A stretch of DNA of 64,000 bases from Pseudomonas fluorescens (GTDB lineage Bacteria > Pseudomonadota > Gammaproteobacteria > Pseudomonadales > Pseudomonadaceae): assembly GCF_003732425.1 (NCBI RefSeq), contig NZ_MOBX01000014.1, forward strand, positions 1 to 64,000, written 5' to 3'. Both the position numbers and the translations under genes were made by a program. The notes below the pieces were generated by a model. That model saw nothing but the letters and a program-made list of their open reading frames with translations, was not told the origin of the DNA and did not search any database. Positions 27,871-35,716 of the stretch are shown one piece after another. Position 1 is the first letter of the stretch, and every line of letters starts with the position of its first letter.

Positions 27871-30800
27871 ATTTCACCGACCTCTTTCTTCGCCGGCCGG
27901 TGCTGGCCGTGGTGGTCAGCACGCTGATCCTGTTGTTCGGCGTCCGTGCGCTGATGAACCTGCCGATCCGCCAGTATCCGATGCTGGAAACGTCGACCAT
28001 CACGGTCACGACTCAATACCCGGGTGCCTCTTCCGAACTGATGCAAGGCTTCGTCACACAGCCGATCAGTCAGGCGGTGGCCTCGGTCGAGGGTATCGAC
28101 TACCTGTCTTCGGCTTCGACCCAGGGCCGCAGCCAGGTGACGATCCGGATGGCGCTCAACAGCGATTCCATCGCAGCGCTGACCGAGGTCATGGCCAAGG
28201 TCAACCAGATCAAGTATCGCTTGCCCAAGGATGCCTACGACCCTGTAGTGGAGCGCACGTCCGGTGGTTTCACCAGCGTGGCTTACGTGGCATTCGCCAG
28301 TTCCAACCTGACCATTCCAGAGATGTCGGACTACATTTCCCGCGTCGTTGAGCCGATGTTCGCCGGCATCGAAGGCGTGGCCAAGATCAACATCATGGGC
28401 GAGCAGAAACTCTCCATGCGCTTGTGGCTCGACCCGCAACGCCTGGCTGGCTACGGCATGACCGGACAGGACGTTTCCACGGCCATCGAGGGCAACAACT
28501 TCCAGGCGGCGCCAGGCCAGGTCAAAGGCTTGTATGTGGTCAGCAATCTGCGCGTCAACACCGACCTGAACAGCGTGGAAGACTTCCGCGACATGGTGCT
28601 GCGCAACGATAACGGTCACATCATTCGAGTGCGTGATGTCGGTACGGTCGAACTGAATGCGGCATCCACCGACACCAGCGGCGCAATGAGTGATGTTCCC
28701 GCGCTGTTCCTCGGTCTGGACGCAGCCCCCACCGGTAACCCGCTGGTGATCGTCAAGCGGGTACGCGAGTTGCTGCCGCAGATTCAGGAAACCCTGCCAC
28801 CGGGCGTGACTGTGCAGATTCCTTTCGAAGTGGCGCACTTCATTCAATCGTCGATCGATGAGGTGTCTTACACACTGCTCGAAGCGCTGGTGATTGTGGT
28901 GCTGGTGATCTACCTCTGCCTGGGCACATTCCGCACGGTATTGATTCCGCTGGTGACGATTCCATTGTCGATGCTCGGCGCGGCGATGCTGATGCAGATG
29001 TTCGGTTTCAGCCTCAATCTGCTGACGTTGCTCGCCATGGTGCTGGCCATCGGGCTAGTGGTGGACGACGCCATCGTGGTGGTGGAAAACGTGCACCGTC
29101 ACATCGAAGAGGGCAAGAGCCCGTTCGACGCGGCGCTGATCGGCGCACGGGAAGTGGCCGGACCGGTAGTGGCGATGACGTTCACGCTGGCGGCGGTGTA
29201 TGCCCCGATCGGTTTGATGGGCGGCCTGACCGGTACGCTGTTCAAGGAATTCGCGCTGACCCTGGCCGGCGCTGTGGTGATTTCCGGCATCGTCGCGCTG
29301 ACCTTGTCGCCGATCATGAGTACCCGCTTGCTGGATGCCAAAACCAGCGAAGGCTTCATGGCGGTCAAGGCCGATCGCTTCTTCCAGAGCCTGGCCCGTC
29401 GTTACGGCGCGTTGCTGGGTGGTTCGCTGGCGCGGCGCTGGATCAGTCTGAGCGTGGCGCTGGTGATCTTCTTCAGCCTGCCGTTTCTGTATCGCTCCGC
29501 GCAGACCGAACTGGCGCCGCTGGAAGACCAGAATATTCTGCTGACGGCGATCAAGGCGCCGCAGCACGCGAACCTGAACTACCTCGAAGCCTACGCGCAC
29601 AAGCTCTACGAAACCTTTAACGAAATTCCCGAGGGTTACAGCAACTGGGTGGCGAACGGTACTGACGGTCTGTCGAACAGCGTCGGCGGGATCAACCTGG
29701 TGGACTGGGAAAAACGTGGGCGCGACGCCAATACGATCCAGCCGGATCTGCAGGCTCGGGTGAACCAGATCGAAGGCACCAGCATTTTCGTGTTCCAGAT
29801 GCCACCGCTGCCGGGGTCCACCGGCGGTTTGCCGGTGCAGATGGTGATCCGCAGTGATCAGGAGTATCTGGCGCTATTCAACGTGATGGATCAGCTCAAG
29901 CAGGCGGCCCAGGCCAGTGGTCTGTTCGCGGTGGTCGACAGTGATCTGGACTTCAACAATCCCGTGGTGGAAATCCAGGTTGATCGCGCCAAGGCCAACG
30001 CATTGGGCATTCGCATGCAGGACATCGGCGAGACGCTGAACAGTTTGATCGGTGAGAAGTACGTCAACCGGTTCTCCTTTCACGGGCGCTCGTACGACGT
30101 GATTCCCCAGTCAATCTCTTCGGACCGACTGACCCCGGAAACCCTGAAGCTGTATTACGTCAAAGACCAGAAAGGCAACCCGGTGCCGTTGTCGACACTG
30201 GCGACCCTCAGCGTCAAGGTCGAGCCGAACCGCCTGACCCAGTTCAACCAACAGAACTCCGCCACGTTCCAGGCCATTCCGGCACCGGGCGTGACCCTGG
30301 GTGATGCCGTGGGTTTCCTGCAAAAACAATCGGAAAATTTCCCGGCCGGCTTCAGTTTCGACTGGCAGTCTGACGCGCGCCAATACGTGCAGGAAGGCAA
30401 CAGCCTGGCGTTCACCTTCGGCCTGGCCCTGGTGATTATTTATCTGGTGCTGAGCGTGCAATACGAGAGCTTCCGCGATCCGTTCATCATCCTGATCAGC
30501 GTCCCGCTGTCGATCTGTGGCGCTCTGGTGCCACTGGCGCTGGGCATGACCTCGATGAACATTTACACGCAGATCGGTTTGATCACGCTGATCGGCCTGA
30601 TCAGCAAGCACGGGATTCTGATGGTTGCCTTCGCCAACGAGCTGCAGCGTCAGCAAGGCATGGATCGTGTGCAAGCCATTCAGCATGCCGCACAAGTGCG
30701 CCTGCGGCCGATTCTGATGACCACCGCGGCGATGGTGGTCGGGCTGGCGCCGTTGTTGTTCGCCAGTGGTGCCGGCGCCAACAGCCGTTTCGGCCTGGGC

Positions 30801-30944
30801 CTGGTGATTGTGGTGGGAATGCTCATCGGTACGTTGTTCACCCTGTTCATTCTGCCGTCGGTCTACACCCTGCTGAGTTCGATCAAGCAGCCGACCCGCA
30901 CCACTGAAGCCGCGTTGGCCAGTGCGCCGCTACCTACCCTGTGA
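27867..30944 (+). CDS. RND (HAE1-type) efflux permease
   Basis: The protein is 1025 aa, a normal length. It has twelve predicted transmembrane helices and two large periplasmic loops. The proton-relay aspartate pair is in VVDDAIVVVENV of TM4 and the relay lysine in GLISKHGILMVAFAN of TM10. It is an inner-membrane proton/drug antiporter that works with the adaptor upstream and the channel downstream. It belongs to the MexF/MexK-like hydrophobic-substrate branch by general appearance only; no subfamily is assigned. Confidence 0.94.
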   Translation: MNFTDLFLRRPVLAVVVSTLILLFGVRALMNLPIRQYPMLETSTITVTTQYPGASSELMQGFVTQPISQAVASVEGIDYLSSASTQGRSQVTIRMALNSDSIAALTEVMAKVNQIKYRLPKDAYDPVVERTSGGFTSVAYVAFASSNLTIPEMSDYISRVVEPMFAGIEGVAKINIMGEQKLSMRLWLDPQRLAGYGMTGQDVSTAIEGNNFQAAPGQVKGLYVVSNLRVNTDLNSVEDFRDMVLRNDNGHIIRVRDVGTVELNAASTDTSGAMSDVPALFLGLDAAPTGNPLVIVKRVRELLPQIQETLPPGVTVQIPFEVAHFIQSSIDEVSYTLLEALVIVVLVIYLCLGTFRTVLIPLVTIPLSMLGAAMLMQMFGFSLNLLTLLAMVLAIGLVVDDAIVVVENVHRHIEEGKSPFDAALIGAREVAGPVVAMTFTLAAVYAPIGLMGGLTGTLFKEFALTLAGAVVISGIVALTLSPIMSTRLLDAKTSEGFMAVKADRFFQSLARRYGALLGGSLARRWISLSVALVIFFSLPFLYRSAQTELAPLEDQNILLTAIKAPQHANLNYLEAYAHKLYETFNEIPEGYSNWVANGTDGLSNSVGGINLVDWEKRGRDANTIQPDLQARVNQIEGTSIFVFQMPPLPGSTGGLPVQMVIRSDQEYLALFNVMDQLKQAAQASGLFAVVDSDLDFNNPVVEIQVDRAKANALGIRMQDIGETLNSLIGEKYVNRFSFHGRSYDVIPQSISSDRLTPETLKLYYVKDQKGNPVPLSTLATLSVKVEPNRLTQFNQQNSATFQAIPAPGVTLGDAVGFLQKQSENFPAGFSFDWQSDARQYVQEGNSLAFTFGLALVIIYLVLSVQYESFRDPFIILISVPLSICGALVPLALGMTSMNIYTQIGLITLIGLISKHGILMVAFANELQRQQGMDRVQAIQHAAQVRLRPILMTTAAMVVGLAPLLFASGAGANSRFGLGLVIVVGMLIGTLFTLFILPSVYTLLSSIKQPTRTTEAALASAPLPTL

Positions 30945-30953
30945 GGACGTTTC

Positions 30954-32405
30954 ATGTATCGGATTACACGCTTCATGCTGGCGCCCCTGGCGGTATCCAT
31001 CCTGCTGTCTGCAGGGTGTGTGAACTACGCCGGAATCAATCATCAGGGCAAACTGCTGTCGCTTGGCGAGGCGCCGTCCGACAGCCTCAAGGACCAACTG
31101 CCGCCGGCCGAGTGGCCGCGCAGCGACTGGTGGACATCGTTGGGTGATCCACGTCTGGGGGCGTTGATCGAAGAGGCTTATGCCAGCAACCCGGACTTGC
31201 AGGAAGTCACTGCGCGGGTGGCCAAGGCCAATGCGTTTCTCGACCTGCGTGACGCCGAACGCTATCCGGAAATGGACGCGGCGGCCGGCGTGACCCGGGG
31301 GCGACTGTCGAAGTTCGAGGACTACAGCGGCGAGGGGCACAAGTATTTCACTGCGCGCAATCTGGCGGTCAACTTCAACTACACCTTCGACCTCTGGGGC
31401 GGCCAGCGTGCCGCCTGGGAGTCGGCGCTCAACAGCGCCATGGCGGCGGAAGTCGATCTGCAATCGTCGCGCCTGATTCTGACGGTCAACGTGGTCAAGG
31501 CCTACAACCAGTTGGCCTATGCCTGGCAGGTGTCGGAGCTCAATCGTCGGGATCTGGAACGCCTGAGCAAACTGGTGGAGCTGACCGACTCACGCTACGG
31601 CTCGGGGCTGGATAACCTGTCGCAACTCAAGCAGGTGCAGAGCCTCAAGGCGCGGTCGGAGTCGACGCTGATCGGCGCCAACGAAGACATTGAAATCGCT
31701 CGCTTGCAGTTGTCTGCGCTGATCGGCAAAGGCGTTGATCGTGCTCGTACCATCGAGCGTCCATCCAGCCTGCGGGCCAGTGTCGTGGCGTTGCCGACGC
31801 AATTGCCTGCGCAACTGCTCGGGCGCCGCCCGGACATTGTCGCGGCGCGCTGGCGGGTCGAAGCCGAGAGCAAAAACATCGAAGCAGTGAAGACCACGTT
31901 CTATCCCAACATCAATCTGGTGGCGGCCGCAGGCTCCCATGCGTTAACGGGGGATGCGCTGTTCGCAGGTGTCAGTAAGTTCTGGAATGTCGCGCCCACC
32001 GTATCCCTGCCGATCTTCGATGCCGGACGGCTGCGTTCCGACCTCAAGGCCGGCAACGCGCAACTGGACAGTTCGATCGCGCAGTACAACCGCGTGTTGA
32101 GTTCGGCGCTGCATGAAGTGGCGATTTCTGTGACGCAACTGCGCTCTTTCGAGCAGCAGATTGTCGTCCAGCGGGATGCCTGCACGATTGCCCAGTCGTC
32201 TTACGATTTGTCGCAGTCGCGCTACAAGGCGGGGGAAGACACGTTCCTGGATGCGCTTAACATCGAGCAACAATTGATTCAGGACGAAATGCGTCTTGCG
32301 TTCCTCAATAGCAAGCACATCGACAGCTCGATTTCGTTGATGGCGGCGCTGGGCGGCGGCTTCCAGGAGCCGCCGCTGCAGGGCGCGCGAAGCGCTGGCT
32401 TGTAG
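30954..32405 (+). CDS. NodT-family RND outer-membrane channel lipoprotein
   Basis: The 483-aa TolC-like protein has a lipobox LSAGC with acylated Cys22 and two OEP repeats (helical barrels). LPAQLLGRRPDIVAARWRVEAESKNIEAVKTTFYPNINL is the family's central block. GTGAGGAC precedes the ATG. Third gene of the efflux operon, 9 bases after the permease. The module is complete, so export need not borrow another channel. Confidence 0.92.
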   Translation: MYRITRFMLAPLAVSILLSAGCVNYAGINHQGKLLSLGEAPSDSLKDQLPPAEWPRSDWWTSLGDPRLGALIEEAYASNPDLQEVTARVAKANAFLDLRDAERYPEMDAAAGVTRGRLSKFEDYSGEGHKYFTARNLAVNFNYTFDLWGGQRAAWESALNSAMAAEVDLQSSRLILTVNVVKAYNQLAYAWQVSELNRRDLERLSKLVELTDSRYGSGLDNLSQLKQVQSLKARSESTLIGANEDIEIARLQLSALIGKGVDRARTIERPSSLRASVVALPTQLPAQLLGRRPDIVAARWRVEAESKNIEAVKTTFYPNINLVAAAGSHALTGDALFAGVSKFWNVAPTVSLPIFDAGRLRSDLKAGNAQLDSSIAQYNRVLSSALHEVAISVTQLRSFEQQIVVQRDACTIAQSSYDLSQSRYKAGEDTFLDALNIEQQLIQDEMRLAFLNSKHIDSSISLMAALGGGFQEPPLQGARSAGL

Positions 32406-32455
32406 TGTCCGGCGTACCGTAGCTACCGGGACGGCTGTCGCGGGGGAGGGGCTTG

Positions 32456-32485
32456 TTGTGTATAGTCTTACTGTTCTCGTATAGA
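32456..32485 (+). promoter_or_regulatory. Possible promoter of the ArsR-like gene
   Basis: TTGTGT (32456-32461) and TATAGA (32480-32485) have an 18-base spacer. The region holds two TATAG(T/A)C repeats. It lacks the GTACG palindrome found at the other promoters of the region. Confidence 0.35.
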
Positions 32486-32534
32486 CGAATCCAAACAAGT
32501 TTTCTCCCGCCTATATCATCAAAGGTACCTACCT

Positions 32535-32900
32535 ATGAACGTCCCGAATCATCCCAATCAGGATCAGATCCTTCTAGAAAATGTCCTGTCTGCATTGGGA
32601 AGCCCGTTGCGTCTGACGGTGTTGAAGGTGTTGGCCGATGGCCAGGAACACCCCTGCGGCCGCATTCTCAAGGGGGCATCGAAGTCGACCATGACCCATC
32701 ACTGGCGGGTCCTGCGTGACAGCGGTCTGATTTGGCAACGGCCTTACGGTCGGGAAAACCTGCTGTCGCTGCGTCGCGAAGACATGGACGTGCGTTTCCC
32801 GGGCCTGCTCGACTCGCTGCTCACGGCGGTGAAGTTCGATGAGCAGACCGTCGATGTGATCAGCAAGCACGAAGTGACAGAAGACAACAGTACAGAGTGA
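32535..32900 (+). CDS. ArsR-family winged-helix regulator
   Basis: The 121-aa protein has a winged HTH: LGSPLRLTVLKVLADG, then KGASKSTMTHHWRVLRDSGLIWQRPYGRENLLSLRREDM, where SKSTMTHHWRVL is the recognition helix. No metal-binding CxC motif was seen, so it is probably not a metal sensor. It sits between the efflux operon and the chorismate-lyase-like gene and is the only intact local regulator inside the 16-34.5 kb region. That makes it the first candidate to bind the repeated GTACG palindromes, although its own promoter lacks the site. ArsR relatives with a C-terminal tail often sense small organic ligands. Confidence 0.8.
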   Translation: MNVPNHPNQDQILLENVLSALGSPLRLTVLKVLADGQEHPCGRILKGASKSTMTHHWRVLRDSGLIWQRPYGRENLLSLRREDMDVRFPGLLDSLLTAVKFDEQTVDVISKHEVTEDNSTE

Positions 32901-32981
32901 CCACCACGACATGGCGCAGAAGGACTTGTCCCATCGCCGCGAGCAAATGGATTGAAGATCAACAGGGAGGTTGAGTGCGGT

Positions 32982-33542
32982 ATGGATACGAGTCATTACT
33001 GGTCGTCGCGACCACTGGCGCAATTGACCGAACCGGAACATCACTGGTTGTTTCTGCCGGGGGCGCTGACGCCGCGGTTGAAGGCCATGGGGGCCTATTC
33101 CATCGAAGTGGTCGAGCAGTCAAAGGGCATGCTCAACCTGGATGAGGCGCAAGCCTTGAACGTGCCAGCGGCCAGTACTGGCTGGGTACGTGAAGTGGTC
33201 ATGAGGCTCGATGGCGAGGCGTGTGTCACGGCACGCAGTCTGACCAGCATGCCGGCGTTGAACGGCGACTGGGCAGAATTGAATGACTACGGCGGGCGAC
33301 CGCTGGCGGAGATTCTCTACGCTTCGGAACAGACGCTGCGTGAACCGTTTCAGTGTGCTTTGTTATCCCCCGGTGTGCCCTTGGCGACACTGTCCCACCG
33401 CTTCGCCCCCCAGGCTAAACGCCTCTTGGCGCGGCGTTCGCGTTTTACCCGCAATGGCTCGGCATTGCTTGTCAGTGAGTGTTTTCTGCCGGCGTTCTGG
33501 GCGCGGATCGAATATGCCTCGGGCTTGAAATCGGCCTCGTAA
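32982..33542 (+). CDS. Chorismate--pyruvate lyase-like protein (UbiC superfamily)
   Basis: Known members split chorismate into 4-hydroxybenzoate and pyruvate. The 186-aa protein has WVREVVMRLDGEACVTARSL, holding the conserved Arg (R70) of UbiC, and a C-terminal ARRSRFTRNGSALLVSECFLP with the conserved Glu (E166). General ubiquinone synthesis normally uses a separate ubiC next to ubiA, which is not here, so this is a cluster-specific copy. GGGAGG at 32965-32970 lies 11 bases before the ATG; an in-frame TTG at 32952 is less likely. It may supply 4-hydroxybenzoate to the pathway. Confidence 0.75.
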   Translation: MDTSHYWSSRPLAQLTEPEHHWLFLPGALTPRLKAMGAYSIEVVEQSKGMLNLDEAQALNVPAASTGWVREVVMRLDGEACVTARSLTSMPALNGDWAELNDYGGRPLAEILYASEQTLREPFQCALLSPGVPLATLSHRFAPQAKRLLARRSRFTRNGSALLVSECFLPAFWARIEYASGLKSAS

Positions 33543-33550
33543 GGCATGCG

Positions 33551-33572
33551 TTGCGGGAGCAGGCTCCCGCAA
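33551..33572. terminator. Hairpin between convergent chorismate-lyase-like and LysR-domain genes
   Basis: Perfect arms TTGCGGGAG and CTCCCGCAA enclose a CAGG loop. There is no T-run. It resembles a single solo REP-type palindrome and probably serves as a bidirectional terminator. Confidence 0.5.
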
Positions 33573-33574
33573 GG

Positions 33575-33850
33575 TCAAAGCCGAATCACCGCTTCGATCT
33601 GGCTGATCGCCGGGGTTAACGCCTGCGCCAGTTGCTCGGCTTTGGAGGTGGGGTGCATGGTTCTCGATGAACGCAGAAACAGCGGGTCATCGAAGCGCTT
33701 GCGCAGCCGCGCCAGCGAGCCACTGATGGCCGGTTGTTTGACGTTCAGGCGCTCAGCCGTGCGCGAAACGCTGCGCTCGCGAAACAGCACCAGAAAGATG
33801 ATGATCAGGTTCAGGTCGATATCCGCGAAGTTGTCTTCATTGAATAGCAT
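33575..33850 (-). CDS. LysR DNA-binding domain only (truncated LysR regulator)
   Basis: The 91-aa protein matches just the N-terminal winged HTH of a NodD/LeuO-like LysR regulator (DLNLIIIFLVLFRERSVSRTAERLNVKQPAISGSLARLRKRFDDPLFLRSSRTMHPTS). It ends after the linker helix with no effector domain, against about 300 aa for the family. Nothing resembling the missing domain follows before the convergent gene. AGGGAAG precedes the ATG at 33850. It may be a decayed gene or a stand-alone DNA-binding protein. It follows the flavin reductase by 66 bases on the same strand and may be co-transcribed. Confidence 0.7.
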   Translation of the reverse strand: MLFNEDNFADIDLNLIIIFLVLFRERSVSRTAERLNVKQPAISGSLARLRKRFDDPLFLRSSRTMHPTSKAEQLAQALTPAISQIEAVIRL

Positions 33851-33916
33851 GGTCACTTCCCTGTATTGCCTTCCAGGCCGGTGTGCGCCATTGCCGCACG
33901 CCGGCCTGGAGGGGAG

Positions 33917-34423
33917 TCACTGATCCGGGGCCAGGCGCAGCTCGTCGTTCAGACGGTAGTAATTGCGATTGAAGTAGACGAGGCCTTCCGTGGCTTCGCT
34001 GTGCTGCAGTTCGAGGATTTCACAGTAAAAAATGCTGTGAGTGCCGACCTCGTCTATCTTGGCGACGCGGCAATCAAGGCTCACCAACGCCTCGGCGATG
34101 ACGGGCGAACCGGTCACCAGTGTCTGGCAGTTCACGCTGGAAAAGCGCTCCTGCATGGTCAGCTGCCGGTTGGCGAACGCCCCGGACGTCGACTGATGCC
34201 CACCGGTCAAGACGTTCACGCACAGCACGCCGTTGGTTTTGAAATGCTCGTGATTGGACGACGAGCGATTGACACAGACCAGCAGCGTTGGCGGCGAATC
34301 CGTCACGCTGCACACCGCCGAGGCGGTAAACCCGAAGCGCCCGGCGGGGCCATCGGTGGTGACGATGGTGACGGCACTCCCCAGCATCGCCATTGCATTA
34401 CGAAACTCCGTTGAATCAACCAC
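33917..34423 (-). CDS. Flavin reductase (HpaC/RutF-type)
   Basis: The 168-aa protein has the flavin-reductase-like FMN-binding fold: FRNAMAMLGSAVTIVTTDGP, FGFTASAVCSVTDSPPTLLVCVNRSS (Thr-Ala-Ser FMN-binding segment) and THSIFYCEI near the end. Such enzymes use NAD(P)H to give FMNH2 to two-component monooxygenases. Probable partners are the group-D-type oxygenase at 25478 and the luciferase-like enzyme at 23077, all behind the same palindrome. GTG start preceded by GAGGTGA. Confidence 0.85.
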   Translation of the reverse strand: MVDSTEFRNAMAMLGSAVTIVTTDGPAGRFGFTASAVCSVTDSPPTLLVCVNRSSSNHEHFKTNGVLCVNVLTGGHQSTSGAFANRQLTMQERFSSVNCQTLVTGSPVIAEALVSLDCRVAKIDEVGTHSIFYCEILELQHSEATEGLVYFNRNYYRLNDELRLAPDQ

Positions 34424-34526
34424 AGCGTCACCTCATTCCATGTAGGTCATTGGGAGCCGATCCGTTCTTCCTTGGCCGTTGTCGTTGTGCGAAAACGGTA
34501 TCGGGCAACACGTTCGCTCTGACGAT

Positions 34527-34554
34527 ATAGTACGTATGTATCCGTACCTTGCAA
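34527..34554 (-). promoter_or_regulatory. Operator site 3 with promoter of the flavin reductase gene
   Basis: The palindrome, read on the plus strand as GTACGTATGTATCCGTAC, lies at 34530-34547. On the minus strand TTGCAA (34549-34554) and TACTAT (34527-34532) have a 16-base spacer that is filled by it. The geometry is the same as at site 1. Confidence 0.7.
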
Positions 34555-34617
34555 GCTATTCCTGATGCTTATTTTGCAGAAAATTTCGTTCGGGTATTCA
34601 ACCGCGATGCGTGCTTC

Positions 34618-35499
34618 TCAAACACCTGACAACGCCTCGAGCAGGGTCTTGGCATAAGCTGGCAACGCGCTGAAATCACGTGCACACAACAGCAGTTTTC
34701 GGCGCGCCCAAGGTTCGTGCAGTGGCAGGCTTTTGAAACGTTGCGCGGGCACGCGCTCGATGGCCGCCGAAGGCACGATGGCGATCCCGGCCCCCAACGC
34801 GACCATGCGCAGTACACCTTCAAAACCGTCGGCGCGGATGCGCAACTGCAGGCGCGCGCCCGCATGCAGCGCTTGTTCTTCCAGATAGACCGCCAACGCG
34901 CTGTCGGCGCGCAGTCCGACAAAGTCATGGCGCAAGGTGTCGCTGAAACTGACTTCGTTCGAGTCGGACAGTGGGTGATCGAGGGGCAGAATCAGTACCA
35001 GTGGATCGTCGCGAAACGGCTGGGTCTGCAGGTCGCTGGTGTCCACCGCATCGGAGACGATGCCGATATCCGCCGCGCCCTGGCGCAAGGCGTGAGTGAT
35101 GCGTGCGCTGGGCAACTCCTGCAGGTCGATATCCAGATTGGGATGATCGCGCAAGAAGGTCGCCAGCACTTCCGGCAGGTATTCGCTGATCGCTGTGGTG
35201 TTGCACAACAGCCGAATCTGACCTTTGACGCCTTGGGCATAGTCGGCCAGATCCTGGCGCATGCGTTCGGCTTGTTGCAGCAGGATGCGTGCGTGATGCG
35301 CCAGCGCCTTACCGGCCGCTGTCGGCGTGACGCCACGGCGGCCGCGTTCGAGGAAATCGGTACCGAGCGAGGCTTCCATGGCGCGGATTCTGGCGCTGGC
35401 GGCGGCCAGGGATAAATGGCTGCGGGCGGCGCCGGCGGTGATGTTGCCGGTGTCGAGGATGTGCAGATAGAGGCGCAGGTCGGTGAGGTCGAAGTGCAT
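34618..35499 (-). CDS. LysR-family regulator, divergent from a TauE-family permease gene
   Basis: The 293-aa full-length regulator has an HTH at about residues 5-60 (DLRLYLHILDTGNITAGAARSHLSLAAASARIRAMEASLG) and a complete substrate-binding domain. I start it at 35499 (MHFDLTD); the frame to 35589 crosses REP sequence. It is divergent from the permease gene at 35717 and likely controls it. I place the boundary of the accessory region between this gene and the flavin reductase. Confidence 0.85.
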   Translation of the reverse strand: MHFDLTDLRLYLHILDTGNITAGAARSHLSLAAASARIRAMEASLGTDFLERGRRGVTPTAAGKALAHHARILLQQAERMRQDLADYAQGVKGQIRLLCNTTAISEYLPEVLATFLRDHPNLDIDLQELPSARITHALRQGAADIGIVSDAVDTSDLQTQPFRDDPLVLILPLDHPLSDSNEVSFSDTLRHDFVGLRADSALAVYLEEQALHAGARLQLRIRADGFEGVLRMVALGAGIAIVPSAAIERVPAQRFKSLPLHEPWARRKLLLCARDFSALPAYAKTLLEALSGV

Positions 35500-35538
35500 G
35501 AGGGCAGCCTCTGGTTTTAGGGTGTTCGGGCTGGCCTT

Positions 35539-35613
35539 TTCGCGAGCAGGCTCGCTCCCACAGGGGAGTTGTGTACGACACCCATCCAATGTGGGAGCGA
35601 GCCTGCTCGCGAA
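35539..35613. repeat. REP pair (family B, TGTGGGAGCGAGCCTG)
   Basis: Inverted copies lie at 35539-35562 and 35590-35613 in the gap between divergent genes, with 27 bases between them. Confidence 0.85.
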
Positions 35614-35716
35614 GGGGCCAGAGGCTTTAAAGAAAATATCAGCCTCTTGTCAGGCGAGAGGCAGCCTCAGTATATGGCAGATTTCCAGCCAACCCGGACC
35701 GGCGCACAGTAGCGCC

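Noticed and set aside
32459..32490. Fifth copy of the GTACG operator before the ArsR-like gene
   Set aside because: TATAG(T/A)C repeats are present, but the outer GTAC arms and spacing are absent.
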